Positions 27,085 to 35,024 of a stretch of DNA of 64,000 nucleotides are shown here, one piece after another. Origin of the DNA: Streptomyces sp. GTDB lineage: Bacteria > Actinomycetota > Actinomycetes > Streptomycetales > Streptomycetaceae. Location of the stretch: positions 183,321 to 247,320 of the forward strand of contig NZ_JAEKKT010000117.1 of assembly GCF_019510245.1 (NCBI RefSeq). The letters are read 5' to 3'. The number at the start of each line of letters is the position of its first letter. The first letter of the stretch is position 1. Made by a program: the position numbers and the translations under genes. The notes beneath the pieces were generated by a model, which did not search any database, had not been told where the DNA came from, and was given only the letters and a program-made list of their open reading frames with translations.

Positions 27085-27749
27085 GCAGCAGGGAGCGGAT
27101 CCTGGGCCGGGTGCGGCGGGCGCTGGCCGGGGCAGGGGACGAGGAAACGCCCGTCGAGCGGGCGTATCTGCGCGAGCACGGGGAGCGGAGCCTCACGGAG
27201 ACGGTGGATCTGCTCGCCGAGAACCTGGCGGACTACCGGGCGGTCGTGCACCGGTGCGCGGCGGACGAACTGGCCGCCACGATCGGTCGGTTGATCGCCC
27301 AGCGCGGTTCGGGGACGGTGGCCGTGCCCACCGGGCTCCCCCCGGAGTGGCTCGCGGCGACCGGGGCCGAGCAGATTGCGGACCGGGCCGAGAGCACCCC
27401 GCACGAACTCGACCGGGTCGGCAGCGTGGTCACCGGATGTGCGGTGGCGATCGCCGAGACCGGGACGATCGTGCTGGACGGCGGCCCGGACCAGGGCCGC
27501 CGCCGGATCACCCTCGTCCCCGATCACCACATCTGCGTGGTACGGGTCCCGGAGCAGGTCGTGTCCTCGGTGCCCCAGGCCCTCGAACGGCTCGACCCGG
27601 CCCGCCCGTTGACCTGGATCTCCGGCCCCTCCGCGACCAGTGACATCGAGCTGGACCGGGTCGAGGGGGTGCACGGTCCGCGCACCCTGGAGGTCGTGCT
27701 CGTCGGCGGCACCCCGCAGACCACCGAGGTCAACGCGGGCGATTCGTGA
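27081..27749 (+). CDS. lutC: L-lactate oxidation protein LutC
   Basis: The 222-residue LUD-family protein has the motifs AIAETGTIVLDGG, RRITLVPDHHICVV and the C-terminal ISGPSATSDIELDRVEGVHGPRTLEVVLV, diagnostic of LutC. GTG 27081 overlaps the lutB stop. It completes the lactate-to-pyruvate complex. An AAATGGTCCG-type LutR site was not found. Confidence 0.92.
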   Translation: MSSRERILGRVRRALAGAGDEETPVERAYLREHGERSLTETVDLLAENLADYRAVVHRCAADELAATIGRLIAQRGSGTVAVPTGLPPEWLAATGAEQIADRAESTPHELDRVGSVVTGCAVAIAETGTIVLDGGPDQGRRRITLVPDHHICVVRVPEQVVSSVPQALERLDPARPLTWISGPSATSDIELDRVEGVHGPRTLEVVLVGGTPQTTEVNAGDS

Positions 27750-27771
27750 CGCTCGCGGCTAACGTATGGGA

Positions 27772-28926
27772 ATGATCCGGTTCGAGCAGGTCACCAAGCG
27801 GTACGCGGACGGGACGACCGCGGTGGACGGGCTCTCCTTCGAGGTGGCCGAGGGTGAACTCGTCACGCTCGTCGGTCCCTCCGGCTGCGGCAAGACCACG
27901 ACGATGATGATGGTCAACCGGCTCATCGAACCGACCTCGGGCCGCATCCTCGTCGACGGCGCGGACGTCGCCGGGGTCGACCCGGTGCGGCTGCGCCGGC
28001 GGATCGGCTATGTCATCCAGCAGGTGGGCCTGTTCCCGCACCGCACCGTCCTCGACAACACCGCGACCGTCCCCGCCCTGCTCGGCTGGAAAAGGGCCAG
28101 GGCCCGGGCCCGCGCCGCCGAACTGCTCGACCTCGTCGGCCTGGACCCCAAGACGTACGGGCCGCGCTACCCGGACCAGCTCTCCGGCGGCCAGCGGCAG
28201 CGCGTCGGCGTGGCCCGGGCGCTCGCCGCCGATCCCCCGGTGCTGCTGATGGACGAGCCGTTCGGCGCGGTCGACCCCGTGGTGCGTGAGCAGTTGCAGG
28301 ACGAGTTCCTCCGGATGCAGGCCGCCGTGCGCAAGACCGTGCTGCTGGTGACGCACGACATCGAGGAGGCGGTGCGGCTCGGTGACCGGATCGCGGTGTA
28401 CGGGCAGGGGCGGATCGAGCAGTTCGACACCCCGGGTGCGGTGCTGGGCAGGCCGGCCACGCCGTACGTGGCCGGGTTCGTGGGGGCGGACCGCGGGCTG
28501 AAACGGCTGTCGGTGACCGCGATCGAGCCGGACGACCTGCAGCAGCCGCCGGTCGCCCGCCTGGGCGAGTCCGCCGAGAGCGCCGCCGCACGGTTGCGGG
28601 CCGAGGGCGCCCGGTGGGCGGTGGTCCTGGACGCGCACGGCGACCTGCACGGCTGGGTGGGCCGGGACGAGCTGGCGGCGGGCGGCACGGTCGACGCCCT
28701 CGCTCACCGGATGACCGCGTGGGTGCCGGTGGGCGCCCCGCTGAAGCAGGCGTTCGGAGTGATGCTCCAGTACGACGCCGGGTGGGTCGCGGTGCTGGAC
28801 GGTTCGCGCTTCCTCGGGGTGCTCACCCCGGCCAAGCTCCACGAGGCGCTGCGCCGCTCGGTGGACGCGGAGGCGCGCGGCGTCTCGCGGGGCCAGGTGC
28901 GGTTCGACTCGGTCTCCGGCGCCTGA
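27772..28926 (+). CDS. OpuC/OsmU-type osmolyte ABC transporter ATPase with C-terminal CBS-like region
   Basis: The protein of about 384 residues has Walker A GPSGCGKTT, the Q-loop QQVGLFPHRTV, signature LSGGQRQRV, Walker B LLMDEPFGAVDP and switch His THD. Residues after about 250 form a CBS-pair-like domain that in OpuA/OpuC senses ionic strength. Imported substrates of the family include glycine betaine, choline, carnitine and proline betaine. ATG 27772 is preferred: TAACGT ends six bases before it (27760-27765), an arrangement typical of leaderless transcripts; ATG 27766 is also possible. The cognate permeases and binding protein lie on the opposite strand at 29612-31895. Confidence 0.85.
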   Translation: MIRFEQVTKRYADGTTAVDGLSFEVAEGELVTLVGPSGCGKTTTMMMVNRLIEPTSGRILVDGADVAGVDPVRLRRRIGYVIQQVGLFPHRTVLDNTATVPALLGWKRARARARAAELLDLVGLDPKTYGPRYPDQLSGGQRQRVGVARALAADPPVLLMDEPFGAVDPVVREQLQDEFLRMQAAVRKTVLLVTHDIEEAVRLGDRIAVYGQGRIEQFDTPGAVLGRPATPYVAGFVGADRGLKRLSVTAIEPDDLQQPPVARLGESAESAAARLRAEGARWAVVLDAHGDLHGWVGRDELAAGGTVDALAHRMTAWVPVGAPLKQAFGVMLQYDAGWVAVLDGSRFLGVLTPAKLHEALRRSVDAEARGVSRGQVRFDSVSGA

Positions 28927-28948
28927 CCGGCAGGGGCGGCCGCGGTCG

Positions 28949-29545
28949 TCAGCAGTACGTCATCGGGCAGCCACGGCGCAGCGAGTGCTGGGCGGCGCGC
29001 AGGTAGAGCGCGACGTAGAAGGAGGTGTCCAGGTCCTGACCCCACGGACCGGGGCGGGACTCGGCCGTTTCCTTCGCCGGACCCTCCAGGAACCACATCG
29101 TCAGGTCGAGGTTGTCGCAGGCCTCCGGTATCGCCTCGACGGGAAGCCCGATCACCGCTGCGAGCCGCTGCGCGAGGGCGAGCACCTCGGGTGCGCCGGC
29201 GACCACCGTCTCGTCGGTGTAGGCGGATGCGACGGGCAGCCGGATCTCGTCGCCGAGCGAGAAGGGCACCAGCACCGTCCAGCCCAGCAGCAGCTCCCCC
29301 TCGCTCGGTGACAGGTGCTCCCCACACAGTGCGCCGAACCCGTCCATGGGCGGTACCAGCTTCTCCTCGAAGGACAGCCCCGAGCCGCGCACGAAGGCGG
29401 CCGCCTCGGGCACCGACTCGTACGGCGCCAGCCCGCGCCGCCGCAGCTCCTCGTCGAGGGCCGCGGCGAGGGCGCCCTTGCCGCCCTCGTCCTCGTCGCC
29501 GTCGAGCCACTCCTGCGCACCGACACTCACCAGATAGATCCCCAT
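28949..29545 (-). CDS. Hypothetical protein, 198 aa
   Basis: A cytoplasmic acidic protein starting MGIYLVSVGAQEWLDGDEDEG. I do not recognise a domain. It has conserved-looking segments (LVPPMDGFGALCGEHLS, LGWTVLVPFSLGDEI, LDLTMWFLEGPAKE, TSFYVALYLRAAQHSLRRGCPM) and good codon bias. It is wedged tail-to-tail against the osmolyte ATPase gene (22-bp gap) and lies after the binding-protein gene. A house-keeping Streptomyces conserved hypothetical is most likely. Confidence 0.6.
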   Translation of the reverse strand: MGIYLVSVGAQEWLDGDEDEGGKGALAAALDEELRRRGLAPYESVPEAAAFVRGSGLSFEEKLVPPMDGFGALCGEHLSPSEGELLLGWTVLVPFSLGDEIRLPVASAYTDETVVAGAPEVLALAQRLAAVIGLPVEAIPEACDNLDLTMWFLEGPAKETAESRPGPWGQDLDTSFYVALYLRAAQHSLRRGCPMTYC

Positions 29546-29611
29546 GCCTCGAACGTACCGCCCGCCACTGACAACGGCCCGGGCCGTCGCCCCACCGGCC
29601 GCCGCCTGCCG

Positions 29612-30550
29612 TCACTTCAGCAGGCCCTTGTCCCGCAGATAGGTCCGGGCCACGTCCTCGGGCAGTCGCCGCCAGCTGTCGACCTGCTGGTTCATCGAGG
29701 CCAGGTCGGCCGTCGTGAGGACGTCGTTGACCCTGCCGAGCGCCCTGGTGACCCGCTCGCTGCCGGCCCGCGCGCGGTTGACGACCGGGACGACGTAGTC
29801 GGCGTTCTGAAGATGTCTGTCGTCGGCGAGCAGGACCAGCCCGAACTGGTCGAGGGTCGCGTCGGTGGTCGTGGTCAGCACCATCTGGTCCTGGCCGCTC
29901 TGCACCGCCCGCTTGGCCTGGGTGGTGCCGACGCCCTTGGGGTCGACGCCGGTGATGTCGATGCCGTAGACCTTCTTCAGCCCCGGCTCGCAGTACGGCC
30001 GTTGCACGCATTCGTCGCCCGCCGCGAGCCGTACCTTCAGTCCCGAGGCGCCGAGGTCGCTGAGGGTCCTGAGGTGGTGCTGCCGGGCGTACGCGGCGGT
30101 GACCGCGAAGGCGTTCTGGTCCACCGCCCTGCCGGGGTCGAGGACGGTGAGGCCGCGGGGGGTGGCGAGGCGGCGCAGTGCCCGCATCGTGGTGGTCAGG
30201 TCCGGGGAGCCCACGGGTGGTGCGTCGGGCCCGTTGGTCTTGGCGTCGAGCCAGTCGGCGAAGGTGGCCGCGTATTCGGGGACCACGTCGATCTGCCCGG
30301 ACTCCAGAGCGGGTTCGTAGAGTTCGCGGTTGGCGACGGTGATGAAGGAGGTCTTGTATCCCGCCTGGTCCAGGAGCTGGGCGTACATCTGGGCGAGCAG
30401 GTCGCTCTCGGTGAAGCCGGCGGAGCCGACGGTCAGGTGCTTGCTGTCGCCCGGGGGTGCGGTGACCTCGCCGCGGTTCTCCAGGGAGGGGCCGGCGGTG
30501 CAGGCGGTGAGGGTGAGGAGCAGGGCACCGGCCGCCGTCCGCAGTCTCAT
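29612..30550 (-). CDS. Osmolyte ABC transporter substrate-binding lipoprotein (OpuCC/OsmX-like)
   Basis: The 312-residue protein has a lipoprotein signal (LLLTLTAC lipobox near residue 17). An OpuAC-type type-II binding domain follows (LTVGSAGFTESDLLAQMYAQLL; ALESGQIDVVPEYAATFADWL; DQNAFAVTAAYA; the C-terminal DVARTYLRDKGLL). ATG 30550 overlaps the stop of the upstream permease (ATGA). It binds a quaternary amine osmolyte, though the exact ligand is unknown. Confidence 0.88.
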   Translation of the reverse strand: MRLRTAAGALLLTLTACTAGPSLENRGEVTAPPGDSKHLTVGSAGFTESDLLAQMYAQLLDQAGYKTSFITVANRELYEPALESGQIDVVPEYAATFADWLDAKTNGPDAPPVGSPDLTTTMRALRRLATPRGLTVLDPGRAVDQNAFAVTAAYARQHHLRTLSDLGASGLKVRLAAGDECVQRPYCEPGLKKVYGIDITGVDPKGVGTTQAKRAVQSGQDQMVLTTTTDATLDQFGLVLLADDRHLQNADYVVPVVNRARAGSERVTRALGRVNDVLTTADLASMNQQVDSWRRLPEDVARTYLRDKGLLK

Positions 30551-31218
30551 CGCGTGCCCCGCAGCCAGACCGGGGCCAGGCGCTCGGCGAGTTCGAAGAC
30601 ACCCTCGACGATCAGGGCGAAGACCGCGACCAGGAACGCTCCGGCGACCACCATGGGTGTGCTGGCCAGGTTGAATCCGGCGGTGATGATCCGGCCCAGT
30701 CCGCCACCGCCGGCGAGCGCGGCGATGGTGGCGGTGGCGACGAGCTGGACGGCGGCGATCCGCACTCCGTTGAGGACCAGGGGGAGCGAGAGGGGCAGTT
30801 CGACACGGAACAGCACTTGTCGCCCGGTCATCCCCATCCCCCGCGCGGCCTGCACGGTGCTTCGGTCGACCTCGCGCATGCCGACGTAGGCATTGGTGAG
30901 CAGGGGCGGCACGGCGAAGAGCACCAGGGCGACCACGGTGGGGCCCTCGCCCCATCTGCCGATCGGGGTGAGGAGGAGCAGCACCAGGACGGCGAAGGTG
31001 GGGACGGCCCGGCCGACGTTGGAGATGTTCACGGCGAGCGCGCCGCCCTTGCCGAGGTGGCCGAGGACCAGCGCGACCGGCAGCGCGATCAGGCAGCTGA
31101 CGACGAGGCAGACGACGGTGAGGACGAGGTGCTGGAGCAGCCGGTGCCCGATGCCGTCCTCCCCGGCCCAGTGCGCGGGGTCGGTGAGCCAGGCCCAGGC
31201 GTCGGCGAGGGTGTTCAC
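30547..31218 (-). CDS. Osmolyte ABC transporter permease (second)
   Basis: The 223-residue protein has six hydrophobic segments and the BPD_transp_1 coupling region (TVQAARGMGMTGRQVLFRVELPLSLPLVLNGVR). It starts at GTG 31218, overlapping the preceding permease stop as GTGA. It forms a heterodimeric channel with the neighbouring permease in the OpuCB/OpuCD manner. Confidence 0.88.
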   Translation of the reverse strand: MNTLADAWAWLTDPAHWAGEDGIGHRLLQHLVLTVVCLVVSCLIALPVALVLGHLGKGGALAVNISNVGRAVPTFAVLVLLLLTPIGRWGEGPTVVALVLFAVPPLLTNAYVGMREVDRSTVQAARGMGMTGRQVLFRVELPLSLPLVLNGVRIAAVQLVATATIAALAGGGGLGRIITAGFNLASTPMVVAGAFLVAVFALIVEGVFELAERLAPVWLRGTR

Positions 31219-31895
31219 GCGCGGTCCGCCCGCGTCCACGGGGTGAGCATCCGCTGCACGCCGAGCAGCAGCAGGTCGGCGGCGACGGCGATCAGCACGC
31301 AGAGCACCGAGGCGGTGAGCACCTGGGCCTTGAAGTAGGTGTTCATGCCGGCGTAGATCAGGTTGCCGAGTCCGCCGAAGCCGACGATCGCGCCGACGGT
31401 GACCAGGGAGACCGCGGAGACGGTGGCGATGCGCAGGCCGGCCATCGCGGCGGGCAGCGCGAGGGGCAGTTCGACGGCGAGCAGGAGGCGGATCGGGCCG
31501 TAGCCCAGGCCGCGGGCGGCCTGCCGGGTCTCTTCGGGGACGGCGCGCAGTCCCGCCAGGATGTTGCGGACGAGCAGGGTGAGCGAGTAGAGCACCAGCC
31601 CCGCGACGACGAGGGAGGCCGAGAGGCCGTACACGGGCAGGAGCAGGGAGAACATCGCCAGGGAGGGGATGGTGTAGAGGATGGTCGTGACGCCGAGGAC
31701 GGGTCCGGCCGACCAGCGCCGGTGGCGGGCCAGCAGGGCCAGGGGGACGGCGATGACGAGTCCGAGGAGCACCGAGACCGCGGTGAGCCGGACGTGCTGG
31801 CCGACCGCGTCGAGGAGGATCTGGCGGCGGCTGGTCAGATATGCGCCGCAGATCCACTCGTTGCGCGCGAGGCAGTCGTTCGGGGGCGCGGTCAC
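31215..31895 (-). CDS. Osmolyte ABC transporter permease (first)
   Basis: The 226-residue protein has about five to six membrane segments and the permease loop EETRQAARGLGYGPIRLLLAVELPLALPAAMAGLR. GTG 31895 is the best start in frame, although GGAGG sits only one base before it. It is the first gene of the three-gene minus-strand set (permease, permease, binding protein) with 4-bp overlaps throughout. The ATPase is on the other strand beyond a hypothetical gene. Confidence 0.85.
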   Translation of the reverse strand: MTAPPNDCLARNEWICGAYLTSRRQILLDAVGQHVRLTAVSVLLGLVIAVPLALLARHRRWSAGPVLGVTTILYTIPSLAMFSLLLPVYGLSASLVVAGLVLYSLTLLVRNILAGLRAVPEETRQAARGLGYGPIRLLLAVELPLALPAAMAGLRIATVSAVSLVTVGAIVGFGGLGNLIYAGMNTYFKAQVLTASVLCVLIAVAADLLLLGVQRMLTPWTRADRA

Positions 31896-31945
31896 GCCTC
31901 CATTGCACCGGGTGGGCGACCGGCCGGGCGCGTTCTGGTGATCCG

Positions 31946-32125
31946 TTAGGGCGGCTGCTTCATGCCGGCCGCGTCCAGCCGCGTGGTCACCGTCGCCGTG
32001 ACCAGCCCGTCGTCGAGGTGCTCGATCCGGGCGCCGGCCCCCGTCGAAGACCAGCATGAGCTGCCGGGCGAGCAGGACCGGATCCGCCGCGCCGCCCTGT
32101 CCGGCCCGCTCCTGCGTGGATCCTG
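31946..32125 (-). pseudogene. C-terminal remnant of a TetR-family regulator
   Basis: Minus-strand sequence reads DPVLLARQLMLVFDG, then after a one-base slip GARIEHLDDGLVTATVTTRL followed by a stop. This is the usual ending of TetR-family ligand domains. The helix-turn-helix and most of the protein are absent. AAGCGCTT at 32168-32175, the core of a common TetR operator, survives beside it and may now lie in the promoter of the MoxR gene. The rest of 31896-32237 shows nothing else. Confidence 0.5.
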
Positions 32126-32237
32126 TGAGGAAACCGACCGGTATACAGGGTGGCAGGGGAGGTGAACAAGCGCTTAGATAGGAACCCCGACCGGTTCGCC
32201 GCACGCGTTCCACGACCCTGATCAGCCGGAGGCCCCG

Positions 32238-33095
32238 TTGTTCACTTCCGTCGACGACGTCTCCGCCCGCCTCGCGGAGACCGGCTACCTCGCCTCCCCC
32301 GCCGTCGCCACCACCGTCTTCCTGGCCGACCGGCTGGGCAAACCGCTCCTCGTCGAGGGCCCCGCCGGGGTGGGCAAGACCGAGCTGGCGAAGGCCGTGG
32401 CCCAGGTCGCCGGGGCCCGGCTGGTACGGCTGCAGTGCTACGAGGGCGTGGACGAGTCCCGGGCGCTGTACGAGTGGAACCACGCCAAGCAACTGCTGCG
32501 GATCAGCGCCGGCCGGGACGAGACCTGGGACGAGGCCCGCACCGACATCTTCAGCGAGGAGTTCCTGCTCCCCCGCCCGCTGCTCACCGCGATCCGGGGC
32601 GACGACCCGAAGGTGCTGCTGATCGACGAGACCGACAAGGCCGACGTCGAGGTGGAGGGCCTGCTCCTGGAGGTGCTCAGCGACTTCCAGGTGACGGTGC
32701 CGGAGCTGGGTACGGTCACCGCGACCCGCCGCCCCTTCGTCGTGCTCACCTCCAACGCAAGCCGCGAGCTGTCCGAGGCGCTGCGCCGCCGCTGCCTGTT
32801 CCTGCACATCGGCTTCCCGGACGAGGAGCTGGAGCGCCGGATCGTACGGCTGAAGGTGCCGGGGCTCACCGAGGCGCTCACCGAGTCCGTGGTCCGCGTG
32901 GTCGGGGCGCTGCGGGCGATGGACCTGCGCAAGGTCCCCTCGGTGGCGGAGACGATCGACTGGGCGCGCACGCTGCTGGCCCTGGGGGCCGACACGCTGG
33001 ACGAGCAGGTGGTACGCGCTTCCCTGGGCGTGATCCTCAAGCACCAGGACGACATCCAGAAGGCGGCCGCCAAGCTGGACCTGGACGCGCTGTGA
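32238..33095 (+). CDS. MoxR-family AAA+ ATPase
   Basis: The 285-residue ATPase has Walker A VEGPAGVGKTEL, Walker B VLLIDETDKAD and sensor-1 VLTSNASRELSEALRRRC, typical of MoxR/CoxD chaperones. TTG 32238 is the start, with CGGAGG five bases upstream. It overlaps the following VWA gene (GTGA). Such pairs remodel or load metals into partner enzymes; the client is not visible in this window. Confidence 0.9.
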   Translation: MFTSVDDVSARLAETGYLASPAVATTVFLADRLGKPLLVEGPAGVGKTELAKAVAQVAGARLVRLQCYEGVDESRALYEWNHAKQLLRISAGRDETWDEARTDIFSEEFLLPRPLLTAIRGDDPKVLLIDETDKADVEVEGLLLEVLSDFQVTVPELGTVTATRRPFVVLTSNASRELSEALRRRCLFLHIGFPDEELERRIVRLKVPGLTEALTESVVRVVGALRAMDLRKVPSVAETIDWARTLLALGADTLDEQVVRASLGVILKHQDDIQKAAAKLDLDAL

Positions 33096-34501
33096 GCACA
33101 CCGGCCGACGCATCGGCCGCCTCGCCGGCCGGTGCTCCGGCCGACCTCGCCGAGCGGCTGACGGGGCTGGCCGGCGCGCTGCGGACGCACGGGGTGCGGA
33201 TCGGCACCGGGGAGACCGTGGACGCGGGCCGGGCGGTGGCGGCGCTGGGCCTGGCGGACCGGGAGCTGCTGCGCGAGGGGCTGGCCGCGACCCTGCTGCA
33301 CGGCACCGGGCAACGGGCCGTGTTTGACCAGGTCTTCGACCTCTACTTCCCGCGCGCGGTGGGCGCGCCCGGCGGTGGTTCCGGCGACCCGTCCGCCGAC
33401 CGGGAGGAGCTGCGGGAGCGGCTCGCCGCCGCGCTGGCGGACGACGACAGCACGCTGCTGCGGCAGTTGGCGGCCGAGGCCGTGGACGGCCTGGGCGGGT
33501 ACGGGAGTTCGCCGGGCTCCGACGGCTGGTCGTCGTACCAGACCCTGGACCGGCTGCGGCCGCAGACGCTGCTCGCGCGGGTGCGGTCGGACGTCCGGGC
33601 GCGCGGCGGGACCGGATCCGGGTTCACGGACCGGCTGCTCGACGACGAGATCCGGCGGCGGATCGAGGCCTTCCGGGGCATGGTCGCGGCGGAGGCCCGG
33701 CGCCGGGTGGCCGAGCGGCGCGGCCGGGACCGGATCGCCCGGCGGGCGGTGGCGCCGTCCGCCGACCGGGTGGACTTCCTGTCCGCCGGCCGGGAGCAGC
33801 TCACCGAGCTGCGCAGGACCGTGCAGCCGCTGGCGCGGAAGCTGGCCACCCGGCTGGCCGCGCGCCGCCGCCGGGCCGCGCGCGGCACCATCGACCTGCG
33901 GCGCACCCTGCGTGGCTCGCTGTCGACGGGCGGGGTGCCGATGCGGCCGGTGCTGCGCCGGCGCCGCCCGGTCCGCCCCGAGCTGGTGCTGCTGTGCGAC
34001 GTCTCGGGCTCGGTGTCGGGGTTCTCCGACTTCACGATGCTGCTGGTGCAGGCGCTGCACGACCAGTTCAGCAAGGTCCGGGTGTTCGCGTTCGTCAACC
34101 GGATCGACGAGGTGACCGGCCTCCTGGAGCACGGCCGGGCCGATCCGGAGGGGCTGGGCGCGCGCATCCGCGCCGAGGCGACGCTCACCGGCTGGCACGG
34201 CAGCAGCGACTACGGCGTCGCGCTCGGCGAGTTCGCGGAGCGGTACGGAGCCGCGGTGGGCCCGCGGACCACGGTCTTCGTGCTCGGCGACGCCCGCACC
34301 AACAACCTCGACCCGAACCTCGCCGCCGTCCGCCGGATCGCCGGACAGGCGCGGCGCGTCTACTGGCTGAACCCCGAACCGCACTCCCTGTGGGGCACCG
34401 GCGACTCGGCCGCGCCGGACTACGCGGAGCTGGTGGAGATGCACGAGTGCCGCACCGCCCGCCAGCTCGGCGGGCTGATCGGGCGGCTGCTGCCGGTGTG
34501 A
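33092..34501 (+). CDS. VWA-domain CoxE-like protein
   Basis: The 469-residue protein has an Arg-rich helical N-terminal half. A von Willebrand factor A domain follows, with MIDAS motif DVSGSVS (about residue 307), a downstream TGWHGSSDYG and VFVLGDARTNN. This is the CoxE/YeaD-type partner of MoxR ATPases. GTG 33092 overlaps the MoxR stop, so they are co-translated and probably form a chelatase-like complex. Confidence 0.88.
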   Translation: MSTPADASAASPAGAPADLAERLTGLAGALRTHGVRIGTGETVDAGRAVAALGLADRELLREGLAATLLHGTGQRAVFDQVFDLYFPRAVGAPGGGSGDPSADREELRERLAAALADDDSTLLRQLAAEAVDGLGGYGSSPGSDGWSSYQTLDRLRPQTLLARVRSDVRARGGTGSGFTDRLLDDEIRRRIEAFRGMVAAEARRRVAERRGRDRIARRAVAPSADRVDFLSAGREQLTELRRTVQPLARKLATRLAARRRRAARGTIDLRRTLRGSLSTGGVPMRPVLRRRRPVRPELVLLCDVSGSVSGFSDFTMLLVQALHDQFSKVRVFAFVNRIDEVTGLLEHGRADPEGLGARIRAEATLTGWHGSSDYGVALGEFAERYGAAVGPRTTVFVLGDARTNNLDPNLAAVRRIAGQARRVYWLNPEPHSLWGTGDSAAPDYAELVEMHECRTARQLGGLIGRLLPV

Positions 34502-34550
34502 CACACCGGGTGCCGTGAGCTACGGAAGGTGACGGCACCCGCGGTTGCTC

Positions 34551-34916
34551 TCAGCTCTCCTTGGCCTTCGCGTAGTCCGTCGCCATGCCGCCGGCGAAGT
34601 CGTACACGATGACCTGCTCGTCCCCGACGACCCAGGCGTCGTGTCCCGGCGGAAGGACGAAGACGTCGCCGGGGCCGATCTCGCCCTCGCCGCCGTCGTC
34701 CATGACGAGGTGCATCCTGCCCTGCACCACATAGCCGTTGTGGTGGACCATGCAGCTCTCGGTGCCCGCGATCGGCGCCACCGACTCCGACCAGCGCCAG
34801 CCCGGCTCGAAGGTGCCGATGGCGAAGTCGAGGCCGGTCAGGTGCACGGCCTCCAGGTGGCCACGGGGGAAGTCACGCCGCTCGTCCGGCTTGTCGACCG
34901 TCTTGATCTCCAGCAT
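34551..34916 (-). CDS. Cupin-domain protein
   Basis: A 121-residue single-domain cupin with metal-ligand-like residues in MVHHNGYVVQGRMHLVMDDG (about 55-75) and PGHDAWVVGDEQVIVYDF. The ATG at 34916 follows GGGAGG. It is divergent from the hydroxyproline operon with 108 bp between. A small-molecule-binding or isomerase role linked to that pathway is possible but unproven. Confidence 0.75.
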   Translation of the reverse strand: MLEIKTVDKPDERRDFPRGHLEAVHLTGLDFAIGTFEPGWRWSESVAPIAGTESCMVHHNGYVVQGRMHLVMDDGGEGEIGPGDVFVLPPGHDAWVVGDEQVIVYDFAGGMATDYAKAKES

Positions 34917-35001
34917 GACGGTGTCCTCCCTTCGAACTCCCGTCCACCACTCCATCGTCTTCCTGTCAACTCGGGAGCGCCATTCGGTCTTCCGCCGCAG
35001 T

Positions 35002-35021
35002 GTGCCATGTGACATATTACT
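35002..35021. promoter_or_regulatory. Probable GntR operator and -10 region of the hydroxyproline operon
   Basis: GTGCCATGTGACATATTAC includes the palindrome ATGTGACAT (35007-35015) and an A/T-rich hexamer (CATATT or TATTAC) just before GTG 35025, which has no ribosome site. A leaderless transcript is therefore likely. The same GTGCCATGT core recurs at 37880-37888 before the dihydrodipicolinate-synthase-like gene, as expected for sites of the operon's GntR regulator. Confidence 0.45.
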
Positions 35022-35024
35022 GAC

